Shown in pieces: positions 15,279 through 23,610 of a DNA stretch of 64,000 bases. The DNA lies in the NCBI RefSeq assembly GCF_900129575.1, contig NZ_FQWE01000004.1, forward strand, positions 1 through 64,000, written 5' to 3'. Both the position numbers and the translations under genes were made by a program. Each line of letters begins with the position of its first letter. Position 1 is the stretch's first letter. Source of the DNA: Flavobacterium segetis (GTDB taxonomy: Bacteria > Bacteroidota > Bacteroidia > Flavobacteriales > Flavobacteriaceae). A model generated the notes under the pieces. The model had not been told where the DNA came from. It did no database searches and saw nothing but the letters and a program-made list of their open reading frames with translations.

Positions 15279-17063
15279 TTATTCAACTGGCAAATAAACA
15301 GTAAATTCAGATCCTACGCCTGTTTGGCCTTTTGCAAAAATAAATCCTTTGTGGTTTTCAACAATTTTTTTACAAATAGCAAGACCAATTCCTGTTCCTT
15401 TATATTCATTTTTGTTGTGCAGTCTATTAAATAGCACAAAAATATTTTTAGCATATTTTTGTTCAAAACCTATTCCGTTATCTGTAATATTTATTTTGTG
15501 GTAATTATGGTATGTATCGGGCAAAAATTCTTCCTCATTAGAAATAACTTCTGCATAAGTAATCTCGACAATTGGCGGAATGCCTTGTCGGTGATATTTA
15601 AGAGAGTTACCAATTAAATTGATAAACAATTGCTGAATTTGGAACGGAATAACATCCAAAACGGGTAAGTTATTAATTTTTATAATCGCGTTTGTATCCT
15701 CTATGGTTTGAGCCAGATCTTGTTTTGCATTTTCAAGTAACGTATTTAAATCCGTTTCTTCAAAGTTCTTTTCTGTTCTGTTTGTTCGCGAAAACTGCAA
15801 TAGGTCGTCAATCAAAACGCGCATTCTGTTAGTTGATTTTTGAATATTAGAAACGTATTGCTGACCTGACGGTGATAGATTATTAAAATCTTTAGTGATG
15901 AGTCGAGAGATAAAAGTTTCAATTTTACGCAAAGGTTCTTGTAAATCGTGGCTTGCTATATAATTGAAAGCGCTTAGTTCCTTATTATTGCTTTCTAACT
16001 CTCTATTACGCTCTTCCGTTAGTATTTTATCGTCTATATCAGATGTTATGTCTCTAGTTGTACCAATGAATATTTTATTATCAGATGAAAATGTGACAAC
16101 TTCTCCCGTTCCTTTTAAATACCTCACTTCTCCATCCTTTCTAATTATACGATACGTAAAAGGATGCAAATCATTATGAGTTAGTATGTTTTTTGTGTTT
16201 TTATCTAATAATTCTTTATCATCAGGATGAATAAATTTAGCATATTCCTCTCTTCCTGCCTCGAATGACTGCGGTTCACAACCCAATAATCGATATTGAT
16301 TATCTGAAAAAGTATATTTTCCAGTTTCTAGATTTAATTGCCAACTCCCAAAATTTCCAATAATTTCTGAAAGCTTATTGACTTCTATGGCAACGGAAAG
16401 AGTATTAATTGTATTTCGAAGTAAAACTAAATCTTTATTCATCTTAATGAAAGCAATCGTAATTAAGATTAAAGTTATTAATAGTGTAAGGTAAATTAAG
16501 AGCGGTGTATAATTCATAGTTGAATTATAATCTTGCTGTCTGTATCTCAAAAGGCTTTTTTGAGTAACTATCATCCCTTCAATCTCAGTCCGAATAGAAT
16601 CCATTGCAAGTTTGCCAATAGTCGAATTTTCAGCTAATGCCTTTTCATCATTTACTTCTTGTTCTACTAGATAAAGCGTTTTTGATAAAAAATTTAGTCG
16701 CCTACTGATGAGATATTGCAGCCGTTTTAAATTTCGTTGTTGTGTACGGCTATTTGAAGTGAGTTCAGCAACTCTTTTATATGATTTTTTTATTCGTTGC
16801 TTAGAACTGTAATAAGGGGTTAAAAAATTCTTGTCTTTGCTTAATAAGTAGCCTCTTTGACCCGTTTCAGCATCTTTAACATAAGAGAGTAAGCGCTCCA
16901 ATTCTATATTAACTTCATAACTTTGAGCAATCCATGTTGACGATTTTTTTAAAACCGTAATATGCTTAAAAGTAATTGCCCCTATGAAAAAGATAATTGC
17001 CACTGAAATGATGAAAATTATCTTTAAAAAAAGAGGGGATTTATGAAGCTGAATATGTTCCAT
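15279..17063 (-). CDS. CHASE3-PAS hybrid-free sensor histidine kinase
   Basis: This 594-residue membrane kinase has a first TM segment (residues 12-32). An extracytoplasmic CHASE3 domain (about 35-185) carries the diagnostic KDAETGQRGYLLS, and a second TM follows at about 188-207. A PAS/PAC domain (about 230-345) includes YRLLGCEPQSFEAG and FIGTTRDIT. The HisKA phospho-acceptor lies in FNYIASHDLQEPLRKIE (His near 374). The HATPase has N box LIGNSLKYH, DNGIGF and GTGIGLAICKK. It is the last gene of a three-gene operon; the response regulator ends one base before its start. It probably phosphorylates that regulator. The signal sensed is not evident. Confidence 0.92.
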   Translation of the reverse strand: MEHIQLHKSPLFLKIIFIISVAIIFFIGAITFKHITVLKKSSTWIAQSYEVNIELERLLSYVKDAETGQRGYLLSKDKNFLTPYYSSKQRIKKSYKRVAELTSNSRTQQRNLKRLQYLISRRLNFLSKTLYLVEQEVNDEKALAENSTIGKLAMDSIRTEIEGMIVTQKSLLRYRQQDYNSTMNYTPLLIYLTLLITLILITIAFIKMNKDLVLLRNTINTLSVAIEVNKLSEIIGNFGSWQLNLETGKYTFSDNQYRLLGCEPQSFEAGREEYAKFIHPDDKELLDKNTKNILTHNDLHPFTYRIIRKDGEVRYLKGTGEVVTFSSDNKIFIGTTRDITSDIDDKILTEERNRELESNNKELSAFNYIASHDLQEPLRKIETFISRLITKDFNNLSPSGQQYVSNIQKSTNRMRVLIDDLLQFSRTNRTEKNFEETDLNTLLENAKQDLAQTIEDTNAIIKINNLPVLDVIPFQIQQLFINLIGNSLKYHRQGIPPIVEITYAEVISNEEEFLPDTYHNYHKINITDNGIGFEQKYAKNIFVLFNRLHNKNEYKGTGIGLAICKKIVENHKGFIFAKGQTGVGSEFTVYLPVE

Positions 17064-17064
17064 C

Positions 17065-17511
17065 TTACATTCTCATTAAAAAATTTTCTTTATTTAATCC
17101 TGATGTATGGTATTGCCAGTTCATGGTTACAACCTCGGAAAGGATTTTTTTAAGATTTTCAAAATCATTTGGTTTTTTAATGTAAATATTGGCGCCATTT
17201 ACAAAAGTTTCCTCAATATGCTCTTCTGAGGAAGAAGTCGAGTATATTGCTATTGCAATATCATCTAATTTTCTATTTTTTTTAATCTCTAATAAACATT
17301 CTACGCCGTTCTTTTTTGGCATATTTAGATCTAGAAACAATACATTAGGCAAAATTGAATCTTCATTGTTTAAATAATTCATCAACTCAACACCGTCATT
17401 AAATGTGCTTACTTTTGTATTTATTCTCAACTCATCAAATGCATCTGTAAAAAACAATCTGTCGTCTTCATCATCGTCAGCAAGGCAAATGTTAATGTAA
17501 TCAGCTGTCAT
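17065..17511 (-). CDS. Single-domain response regulator (Rcp1/CheY-like)
   Basis: This 148-residue receiver domain has no output domain. The acidic pocket is LADDDEDD at residues 10-17. The phospho-acceptor is D61 in VLFLDLNMPKKNG, the switch Thr/Ser lies in IYSTSSSEE and the conserved Lys in IYIKKP. It belongs to the short Rcp1-like receivers that partner with bacteriophytochrome or CHASE-type kinases. It lies between the AraC-like gene (11-base gap) and the kinase (1-base gap), so all three are co-transcribed. With no output domain it must act by protein contact or in a phosphorelay. Confidence 0.92.
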   Translation of the reverse strand: MTADYINICLADDDEDDRLFFTDAFDELRINTKVSTFNDGVELMNYLNNEDSILPNVLFLDLNMPKKNGVECLLEIKKNRKLDDIAIAIYSTSSSEEHIEETFVNGANIYIKKPNDFENLKKILSEVVTMNWQYHTSGLNKENFLMRM

Positions 17512-17522
17512 AAAAGTGGGGT

Positions 17523-18086
17523 TTAGTTGTTGTTTTTATTTGATAATTCTCGTCGTTTGTTTATGATTTTATGGAAAGCAGAGGGAGTCATTCCTGTCAT
17601 GTGTTTAAACTGTGTACTTAAATGAGCTACGCTTGAATAATTCAATTGAATTGAAATTTCAGTTAAATTGAATGAAGTATTGATCATTAATTGTTTTGCA
17701 AGTTCTATTTTTTGAATTATGATAAAATTTTCAATCGAAGTATACGTTACTTCTGAAAAAACATTAGATAAATAAGGATAGCTAAGATTCAATTTTTCAG
17801 CAATATAAACGGAGCTCTTTATATTAAATGGTTTATCAGTGTGAACCATTTCAACAATTGTATCTTTTATTTTTTGAACCAAAACACTTTTTTGATTTTC
17901 AACAATGCCAATGCCATATTCAGAGAATGTGCGGGTAATTTCCTCGATTTTATCAGAGGGTACTTTTTCTAGAAAATTGAATTCTCCAAATCCAATAATG
18001 TTAAATTTAAATCCCAATTCTGATAGCTTTTCATGAACAATTTTTTTTGTCAGTTGAGCGTAATCAAACTTTAAATATATCTTCAT
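17523..18086 (-). CDS. AraC-family DNA-binding protein
   Basis: This is a 187-residue protein. The N-terminal 75 residues form a small domain without a known name. Residues about 80-180 form the AraC double helix-turn-helix (VYIAEKLNLSYPYLSNVFSE and LTEISIQLNYSSVAHLSTQF, ending KHMTGMTPSAFHKIINKRR). It lacks a cupin sensor domain. As first gene of the AraC-receiver-kinase operon it probably mediates the transcriptional output or autoregulates. The N-terminal domain recurs in Bacteroidota proteins of this kind, as I recall, and may contact the receiver; that is inference. Confidence 0.88.
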   Translation of the reverse strand: MKIYLKFDYAQLTKKIVHEKLSELGFKFNIIGFGEFNFLEKVPSDKIEEITRTFSEYGIGIVENQKSVLVQKIKDTIVEMVHTDKPFNIKSSVYIAEKLNLSYPYLSNVFSEVTYTSIENFIIIQKIELAKQLMINTSFNLTEISIQLNYSSVAHLSTQFKHMTGMTPSAFHKIINKRRELSNKNNN

Positions 18087-18449
18087 AAAATTCTGTTTAA
18101 CGGTAAAGATATAAAATTGTTTAAATTAAATTGAATTTCCTTTTTAAATCATATCAAAATAAACAACTGTAAAAAGATACAGTACTTTTGTACGCCTATT
18201 TTATGTACTTAACATTAGTTTGTTATATTTTGAATATAAGGAATTTATAAAAAAAAATAGATTGACATTTGCAAAAAATTAAATTACAAAAAAACCAAAT
18301 TATACAATTGTTAATTTTAAATTATTTTTAAAATAAGTTTATTTTTTAAAATACAATTTGATTCTTTACGAACTTATAATCTAATATTTTATGCAATTTA
18401 AAGTCGATATCAATTCTATGTTTGTAATTTTGCAAAACAACTTACAAAC
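18087..18449. promoter_or_regulatory. Divergent promoter region between the sensor operon and pyrF
   Basis: This is a very AT-rich spacer. Before pyrF there are two overlapping -7 candidates, TATGTTTG (18417-18424) and TAATTTTG (18425-18432), the latter 17 bases from the ATG. No clear -33 element is seen, and no gene is present. Confidence 0.45.
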
Positions 18450-19283
18450 ATGACAACACAACAAATAATTGAACAGATTAAATTTAAAAAATCATTTCTT
18501 ACAATAGGCTTAGATGTTGATTTAGAAAAGATTCCAACGCACTTATTACAAGTCGAAGATCCAATTTTTGAATTTAATAAAGCGATAATTGATGCTACAC
18601 ATGATCTTGCAGTTGCTTATAAACCCAACATCGCTTTCTATGAAGCTTACGGGATTAAAGGCTGGATTTCATTAAAGAAAACAATTAATTATATCAATGA
18701 GAAATATCCTGAGATATTCACTATCGCTGATGCAAAACGAGGAGATATAGGAAACACCTCATCAATGTATGCAAAGGCATTCTTTGAAGATCTTCAATTT
18801 GATAGTGTTACGGTAGCCCCTTATATGGGGAAAGATTCAGTAGAACCCTTTTTAGCTTTCGAAAATAAACATACAATTATGTTAGCGCTTACTTCTAATG
18901 ACGGCGCTTTTGATTTTCAAACGTTACTTGTAAATAAAGATCAACAAGAAAAGGAATTGTATAAAGAAGTTTTAGAAACTTCAAAAAAGTGGAAAAATAG
19001 TGAAAACTTAATGTATGTTGTAGGAGCTACAAAAGCAGAATATTTCGCTGAAATTCGAAAAATAATCCCTGATAGTTTTTTATTAGTTCCTGGGGTTGGT
19101 GCACAAGGCGGAAGTCTTGCTGAAGTTTGTAAATACGGTTTGAATTCAAATATTGGATTACTAATCAATTCGTCACGAGCTATTATTTATGCTTCAAATC
19201 GAACTGATTTCGCTAAAAAAGCAAGAGAAGAAGCATTGAAAATAAAACAAAAAATGGAAGTGATATTGCAAGCAAATTTATAA
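18450..19283 (+). CDS. pyrF: Orotidine 5'-phosphate decarboxylase
   Basis: This 277-residue cytoplasmic enzyme makes UMP from OMP, the last step of de novo pyrimidine synthesis. It is the longer type-2 (PyrF2) form. [17 protein letters not shown] opens the barrel, [14 protein letters not shown] carries the first conserved Lys, and the catalytic D-K-D stretch is [20 protein letters not shown] near residue 92. The phosphate-binding end is VPGVGAQGG then [10 protein letters not shown]. The gene is monocistronic, with a possible TAATTTTG promoter. Confidence 0.96.
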   Translation: MTTQQIIEQIKFKKSFLTIGLDVDLEKIPTHLLQVEDPIFEFNKAIIDATHDLAVAYKPNIAFYEAYGIKGWISLKKTINYINEKYPEIFTIADAKRGDIGNTSSMYAKAFFEDLQFDSVTVAPYMGKDSVEPFLAFENKHTIMLALTSNDGAFDFQTLLVNKDQQEKELYKEVLETSKKWKNSENLMYVVGATKAEYFAEIRKIIPDSFLLVPGVGAQGGSLAEVCKYGLNSNIGLLINSSRAIIYASNRTDFAKKAREEALKIKQKMEVILQANL

Positions 19284-19615
19284 AATATAACAATATTCAG
19301 TAACATTAATTTATAGGAATCAAAATACCAGGTCTATAACAGTAAAATTTGCTGCTTAATGCCTTTGTGGCAAAAGATAAAATCAAATGATAGAATAAAA
19401 TTTGAATCTTTCGTCATAATTTTTATGTTGATTTCTTATTTATAGTCAAAGCTTGTTGATTCATTTTGAGCTTTTAGAACAACAAGAACTGCAGCATTTC
19501 ATCAAGCATCAGTTAACAAATAAAACAGTGAAGGATCTAAAAAGTAAGTAAAACTGCAATAATTTGCGTCTTCGTAGCTAAAAAAAAAATTCCCTAAGTA
19601 AAATAAAATTTTAAA
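19284..19615. other. Spacer, nothing supported
   Basis: AT-rich spacer. A plus-strand frame ending at about 19552 contains LLEQQELQHFIKHQLTNKTV, which looks helix-like, but it has no good start or neighbour support. No terminator was identified after pyrF. Confidence 0.4.
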
Positions 19616-20428
19616 GTGAAATTAAAAACACTAATTGATCAAATTGGCACTTCCCATTCTTTTACAACTTCGCCACAGCGAATCATTTCTCTCGTTCCTT
19701 CACAAACAGAATTGTTATTTGAATTAGGTTTAGAAAGTCGTTTAGTAGGAATTACAAAATTTTGTGTTCATCCTTGTCATTTAAAATCCACAATTAAATT
19801 AGTAGGCGGTACAAAAAAAGTGCATTTTGAAAAAATTAAATTATTAAAGCCTGATATTATAATTTGTAATAAAGAGGAAAACACAAAGGAAATTGTAGAA
19901 GAATTAAGTAAGATTTGTCCAGTTTGGATTACTGATATTATCACCATTGAAGATAATTTCCAAATGATAAATGATTTTGGAAAACTTTTTAATTGCAGAA
20001 CTGAAGCGCAGAAGTGGAATGACAAATTAGCTTTTGCATTGAGCGATTTCAAAAATTTTGTAAAAAATATTCCAGTTAAAAAAGTTGCGTATTTTATATG
20101 GAAAGATCCTTTTATGGTCGCCGGAAGAGATAATTTTATAAATGAATTACTAAAACTTAATCATTTTGAAAACATCTACGCCAACAACTCTGAAAAAGCA
20201 GGAAGATATCCCGAAATCGAGATCGAAAAAATAAGATCAGCTGGTGATCCAGATTTAGTATTTCTTTCTTCGGAGCCATTCCCATTCAAAGAAGAACACG
20301 CTTTCGAAATTGGATTACACACACATCACGCGACAACGGTATTTGTAGATGGTGAAATGTTCTCTTGGTACGGAAGCCGCTTGCTTAAAGCATTCGACTA
20401 CTTTAAAAAATTACATGCAAAGCTATGA
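19616..20428 (+). CDS. Helical-backbone metal/cobalamin-binding protein (BtuF-like, no signal peptide)
   Basis: This 270-residue protein has the periplasmic-binding-protein fold of BtuF/FhuD. RIISLVPSQTELLFELGL starts the first lobe, and LKPDIIICNKEENTKEIVEE is the usual Rossmann-like turn. A long backbone helix links to the C-terminal lobe (KVAYFIWKDPFMVAGRDNFI). The start is GTG at 19616, and no signal peptide or lipobox is present. That is odd for an ABC-transporter receptor but recurs in Bacteroidota homologues, as I recall. No permease or ATPase gene is adjacent. The ligand is unknown; corrinoid or iron chelate is inferred from family. Confidence 0.8.
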   Translation: MKLKTLIDQIGTSHSFTTSPQRIISLVPSQTELLFELGLESRLVGITKFCVHPCHLKSTIKLVGGTKKVHFEKIKLLKPDIIICNKEENTKEIVEELSKICPVWITDIITIEDNFQMINDFGKLFNCRTEAQKWNDKLAFALSDFKNFVKNIPVKKVAYFIWKDPFMVAGRDNFINELLKLNHFENIYANNSEKAGRYPEIEIEKIRSAGDPDLVFLSSEPFPFKEEHAFEIGLHTHHATTVFVDGEMFSWYGSRLLKAFDYFKKLHAKL

Positions 20429-20665
20429 TTCGCATTTTTCCAAAATTAATTCTTTTTTAAATACAGGAATTTTAGTACAGTCAAAATTAATTTTAGACAT
20501 CATTTTATATTCGGCGACAAGCTTTTCAATTTCACTATTATCTTTCAATAATCCTTTCATAAATGAAAATTTTGACGAATTTACATTTTACATTTTTAAT
20601 TTTAGCATTATTTTTGGTTAAGATTGACTTTTAAAATTAAAGTTCTATTTTTACAAAAAAAAGAG

Positions 20666-21451
20666 GTGATCAACTATACCATTTACGAAAACACGAATAC
20701 TACACAATGGGTTACTTTTGTGCATGGTGCGGGCGGTAGCTCTTCTATTTGGTTTAAGCAAATACGTGATTTTAAGAAAGAATACAACGTTTTACTACTT
20801 GATTTACGCGGACATGGCAAAAGTAAAACCACTCTTAAAACAGCTTTTAAACAAAAATATACTTTTTCAGCACTTGCTAATGATATTCTTGAGGTCTTAA
20901 ATTTTTTAAAAATTGAAAAATCACATTTCGTTGGAATATCTTTAGGAACTATTTTAATTCGGCAATTAGCTGAAATGTATCCTGAACGTGTACAAAGCAT
21001 GATTTTAGGAGGCGCAATTTTAAAAATGAATTTTAGATCACAAGTTTTAATGCGCGTAGGAAATGTTTTTAAATATGTTTTACCTTATTTACTGCTGTAT
21101 AAGCTTTTTGCATTTGTAATAATGCCAAAAAAAAATCACAAACAATCTCGTTTGCTTTTTATCAATGAGGCGAAAAAATTATATCAAAAAGAGTTTATAA
21201 AATGGTTTAAATTGACCGCAGAAATTAATCCAATATTAAAATGGTTTCGCCAAGTCGAATTAAATATCCCTACGCTTTATGTAATGGGCGAAGAAGATTA
21301 TATGTTTCTCCCTTCTGTTAGAAAAGTAGTTGAAAGTCATTATAAGTCATCAGAGTTATTTGTAGTAGAAAACTGTGGACACGTTGTAAATGTGGAACAA
21401 CCTAATGCTTTCAATGAAGCTGTTCTTGCTTTTATGAAAAGGACTAAATAA
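20666..21451 (+). CDS. Alpha/beta-hydrolase fold protein
   Basis: This is a 261-residue protein from a GTG at 20666 preceded by AAAGAG. A TTG at 20624 would add 14 residues. VTFVHGAGGSSSIWFKQIRD contains the oxyanion HG motif. LLLDLRGHGKSK is the strand-5 turn and the nucleophile elbow is VGISLGT (Ser). The acid lies in YVMGEEDYMF and the catalytic His in VENCGHVVNVEQP. The catalytic triad is complete. A hydrophobic cap (FKYVLPYLLLYKLFAFVIM) suggests a lipidic substrate or membrane contact. It may be co-transcribed with the BtuF-like gene ahead (about 240 bases). The substrate is unknown. Confidence 0.85.
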   Translation: MINYTIYENTNTTQWVTFVHGAGGSSSIWFKQIRDFKKEYNVLLLDLRGHGKSKTTLKTAFKQKYTFSALANDILEVLNFLKIEKSHFVGISLGTILIRQLAEMYPERVQSMILGGAILKMNFRSQVLMRVGNVFKYVLPYLLLYKLFAFVIMPKKNHKQSRLLFINEAKKLYQKEFIKWFKLTAEINPILKWFRQVELNIPTLYVMGEEDYMFLPSVRKVVESHYKSSELFVVENCGHVVNVEQPNAFNEAVLAFMKRTK

Positions 21452-21743
21452 AAAAATGCCCACATCACAAAGTGATGAAGGCAATTCTTTAACTAACCAA
21501 AACCAAAATAATAAATAACCAGTTTATTACTCTACAAAGATCAGGTTAAAAGCCGTGTTTCGTTGTTAAGATTATGTTATTACTTTGTTGATGATAAGTT
21601 AAAGATTATTGGCTGATTTTTTGGCTTATTTATAACTAAAGATTTAATGTATAGATTTATAATATTAATAGTTCAATTCTACTTTACGATCGTTTTTATT
21701 CACTGCTAAGCAAGGCAACTTGCTCCTAAATTTCTATCCTGAA

Positions 21744-22595
21744 TTAATAAAATACGACTGTCTTATTTTCGTAGACCATCACCTTCCTCTCCGCATGTAA
21801 TTTTATGGCTCTCGCCAAAACCGTGCGTTCTAAATCCTTGCCTTTCATAATAAAATCAGCAACTGAATTTACATGTGAAACTCTTACTATATCTTGCTCA
21901 ATAATGGGGCCTTTATCCAGTGCGTCTGTCACATAATGACTCGTTGCACCTATTATTTTTACACCTCTTTTAAAAGCAGAATGATATGGTTTTGCTCCCG
22001 GAAAAGCAGGTAAAAAGGAATGATGAATATTGATGATTTTGTTTTCATACAATGAGATCATTTTAGGTGTAATAATTTGCATGTAACGCGCTAGAACTAT
22101 GAAGTTAATTTCAAACTTTTTAAGTAATTCTAGCTGTCTTTTCTCGCCTTCATCTTTAGTTTCTTTAGTGATAGGAATATGATAAAAAGGAATATTAAAC
22201 TGATCTGCAATTGATTTTAAATCATTGTGATTACTAATAATCAAAGGAATTTCAACATTCAATTCTTCCGCACTAAACCGACCTAAAATATCATATAAAC
22301 AATGATTGTATTTGGATACAAATAATGCCATTCTTGGCTTTACTCCGCTAATGTAAAAATTCCACGACATGCTAAAATCTTTTGCAAGAGTTTGCTCGAA
22401 AATAGTTTTTACAGCGACAAAATCTGTCTTTAGTGAAAATTCACCTTCTAAACGCATGAAAAATACATTTTGTTCCACATCAACATGTTGATCTAAATAG
22501 GTAATATTTCCTTCGACTTTAGATATAAATGAGGTAACAGCGGCAATAATTCCTTTTTGATCTTTACAGTGAATGAGGAGTGTGATCTTTTGCAT
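21744..22595 (-). CDS. purU: Formyltetrahydrofolate deformylase
   Basis: This 283-residue cytoplasmic enzyme hydrolyses 10-formyl-THF to formate and THF. That balances one-carbon pools and can feed formate to PurT. An N-terminal ACT domain (residues 3-80; LLIHCKDQKGIIAAVTSFIS) is followed by a formyltransferase-fold domain. The latter carries VLARYMQIITP, the catalytic IHHSFLPAFPGAKPY, and the conserved Asp in ATSHYVTDALDKGPII. The length matches the family. It is followed on the same strand (29-base gap upstream) by the DUF4197 gene's 3' end, so the two may share a transcript. Confidence 0.94.
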   Translation of the reverse strand: MQKITLLIHCKDQKGIIAAVTSFISKVEGNITYLDQHVDVEQNVFFMRLEGEFSLKTDFVAVKTIFEQTLAKDFSMSWNFYISGVKPRMALFVSKYNHCLYDILGRFSAEELNVEIPLIISNHNDLKSIADQFNIPFYHIPITKETKDEGEKRQLELLKKFEINFIVLARYMQIITPKMISLYENKIINIHHSFLPAFPGAKPYHSAFKRGVKIIGATSHYVTDALDKGPIIEQDIVRVSHVNSVADFIMKGKDLERTVLARAIKLHAERKVMVYENKTVVFY

Positions 22596-22623
22596 TTTGG
22601 TTGATTAATTTACACGTAGTTGA

Positions 22624-23334
22624 TTAAAACTTTTTATCTTGAATAGCAAAAACTTTTTGAAGTAAAGTCGAGGTTCGAGATTTTAAATCTGTTCTAATAT
22701 TTTTTTCCTCAATGGCTACCATTTTAAACACACCATTTAAAGCTTGGTTCGTAACATAATCAGTTAAGTCGGGATTAACTTTATTAACCAATGGAATACT
22801 GTTGTATTTAGTGATAATATTCGCCCACACTTTATCAGCCCCAACTCTACTAAATGAATTTTTAATCACTGGATTAAATTTACCGTACAAAGCAGTCGAA
22901 GTACTATTTTGTAAATAATTAGTGGCCGAGTTTTGACTTCCTAGCAAAATTGCTTTTGCATCCATGAAACTCATATTTCTAACTGCATCTACAAATATTG
23001 GAGTAGCTTCTTTTACGGCATCTTCAGCAGCCCGATTCAAGACTTTTAATCCTTCGTCAGCTAGCGAACTTAAGCCAATTTTGCGCAAACGAGAATCTAC
23101 TTTTCGCAATTCCTCAGGTAATAGTATTTTTACTGCTTCGTTTCTGTAAAAACCGTCAGTAGCAGTAAGCTTGGTAACTTGTTTAGTAATCCCGTTGTTC
23201 AGTGCTTCCTTCAAACCACCAGCTATGTCAATTCCGTTGATGCCTTGCGTTTGCGGTAGTTGATTGATAACTTGCTGCACCTGAGCACAACTTGAAAGGG
23301 AGGCTGCAACCATTACAATTAAAATTTTTTTCAT
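22624..23334 (-). CDS. DUF4197 lipoprotein-like protein
   Basis: This is a 236-residue exported protein. The N-terminus MKKILIVMVAASLSSCAQ is a short lipoprotein signal (Cys 16). The rest matches DUF4197: GGLKEALNNGITKQV, then FYRNEAVKILLPEEL, and the central MSFMDAKAILLGSQNSATNY. The function of DUF4197 is not established. It lies directly upstream of purU on the same strand. A dispersed hairpin repeat stands before its promoter region at 23450-23509. Confidence 0.9.
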   Translation of the reverse strand: MKKILIVMVAASLSSCAQVQQVINQLPQTQGINGIDIAGGLKEALNNGITKQVTKLTATDGFYRNEAVKILLPEELRKVDSRLRKIGLSSLADEGLKVLNRAAEDAVKEATPIFVDAVRNMSFMDAKAILLGSQNSATNYLQNSTSTALYGKFNPVIKNSFSRVGADKVWANIITKYNSIPLVNKVNPDLTDYVTNQALNGVFKMVAIEEKNIRTDLKSRTSTLLQKVFAIQDKKF

Positions 23335-23449
23335 CTTATTTAAATTTGTTATTAAAATACCTTTTGGCGTTTGATTAAAAACTACCGTTTCAAAAATAGT
23401 TCCATAATTTTTTTTAGGAGCAGCTATTAATCTTTTTTTTTAACATTGA

Positions 23450-23509
23450 TCCCGCTTTTTGCTGTATCCTCGCCCGAAAAGGCGAGGGATGCCGCTACAA
23501 TCGGGGCTA
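23450..23509 (-). repeat. Dispersed hairpin repeat, copy 3
   Basis: Read on the plus strand, arm TCCCGCTTTTTGCTGTATC (23450-23468) and arm GGATGCCGCTACAATCGGGG (from 23487) flank a hairpin, CTCGCC / GGCGAG with loop CGAAAA. The arms equal the reverse complement of those at 13.1 and 46.1 kb; the core is unrelated. Confidence 0.8.
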
Positions 23510-23610
23510 AATAACAACAATCTTTCGTATTTATTAACAAGCTATCAATACTTCAGATAATTTTTAAAATAAAATTGTAAATTGCAGGCTTAAATTATCA
23601 TATTCATAAA

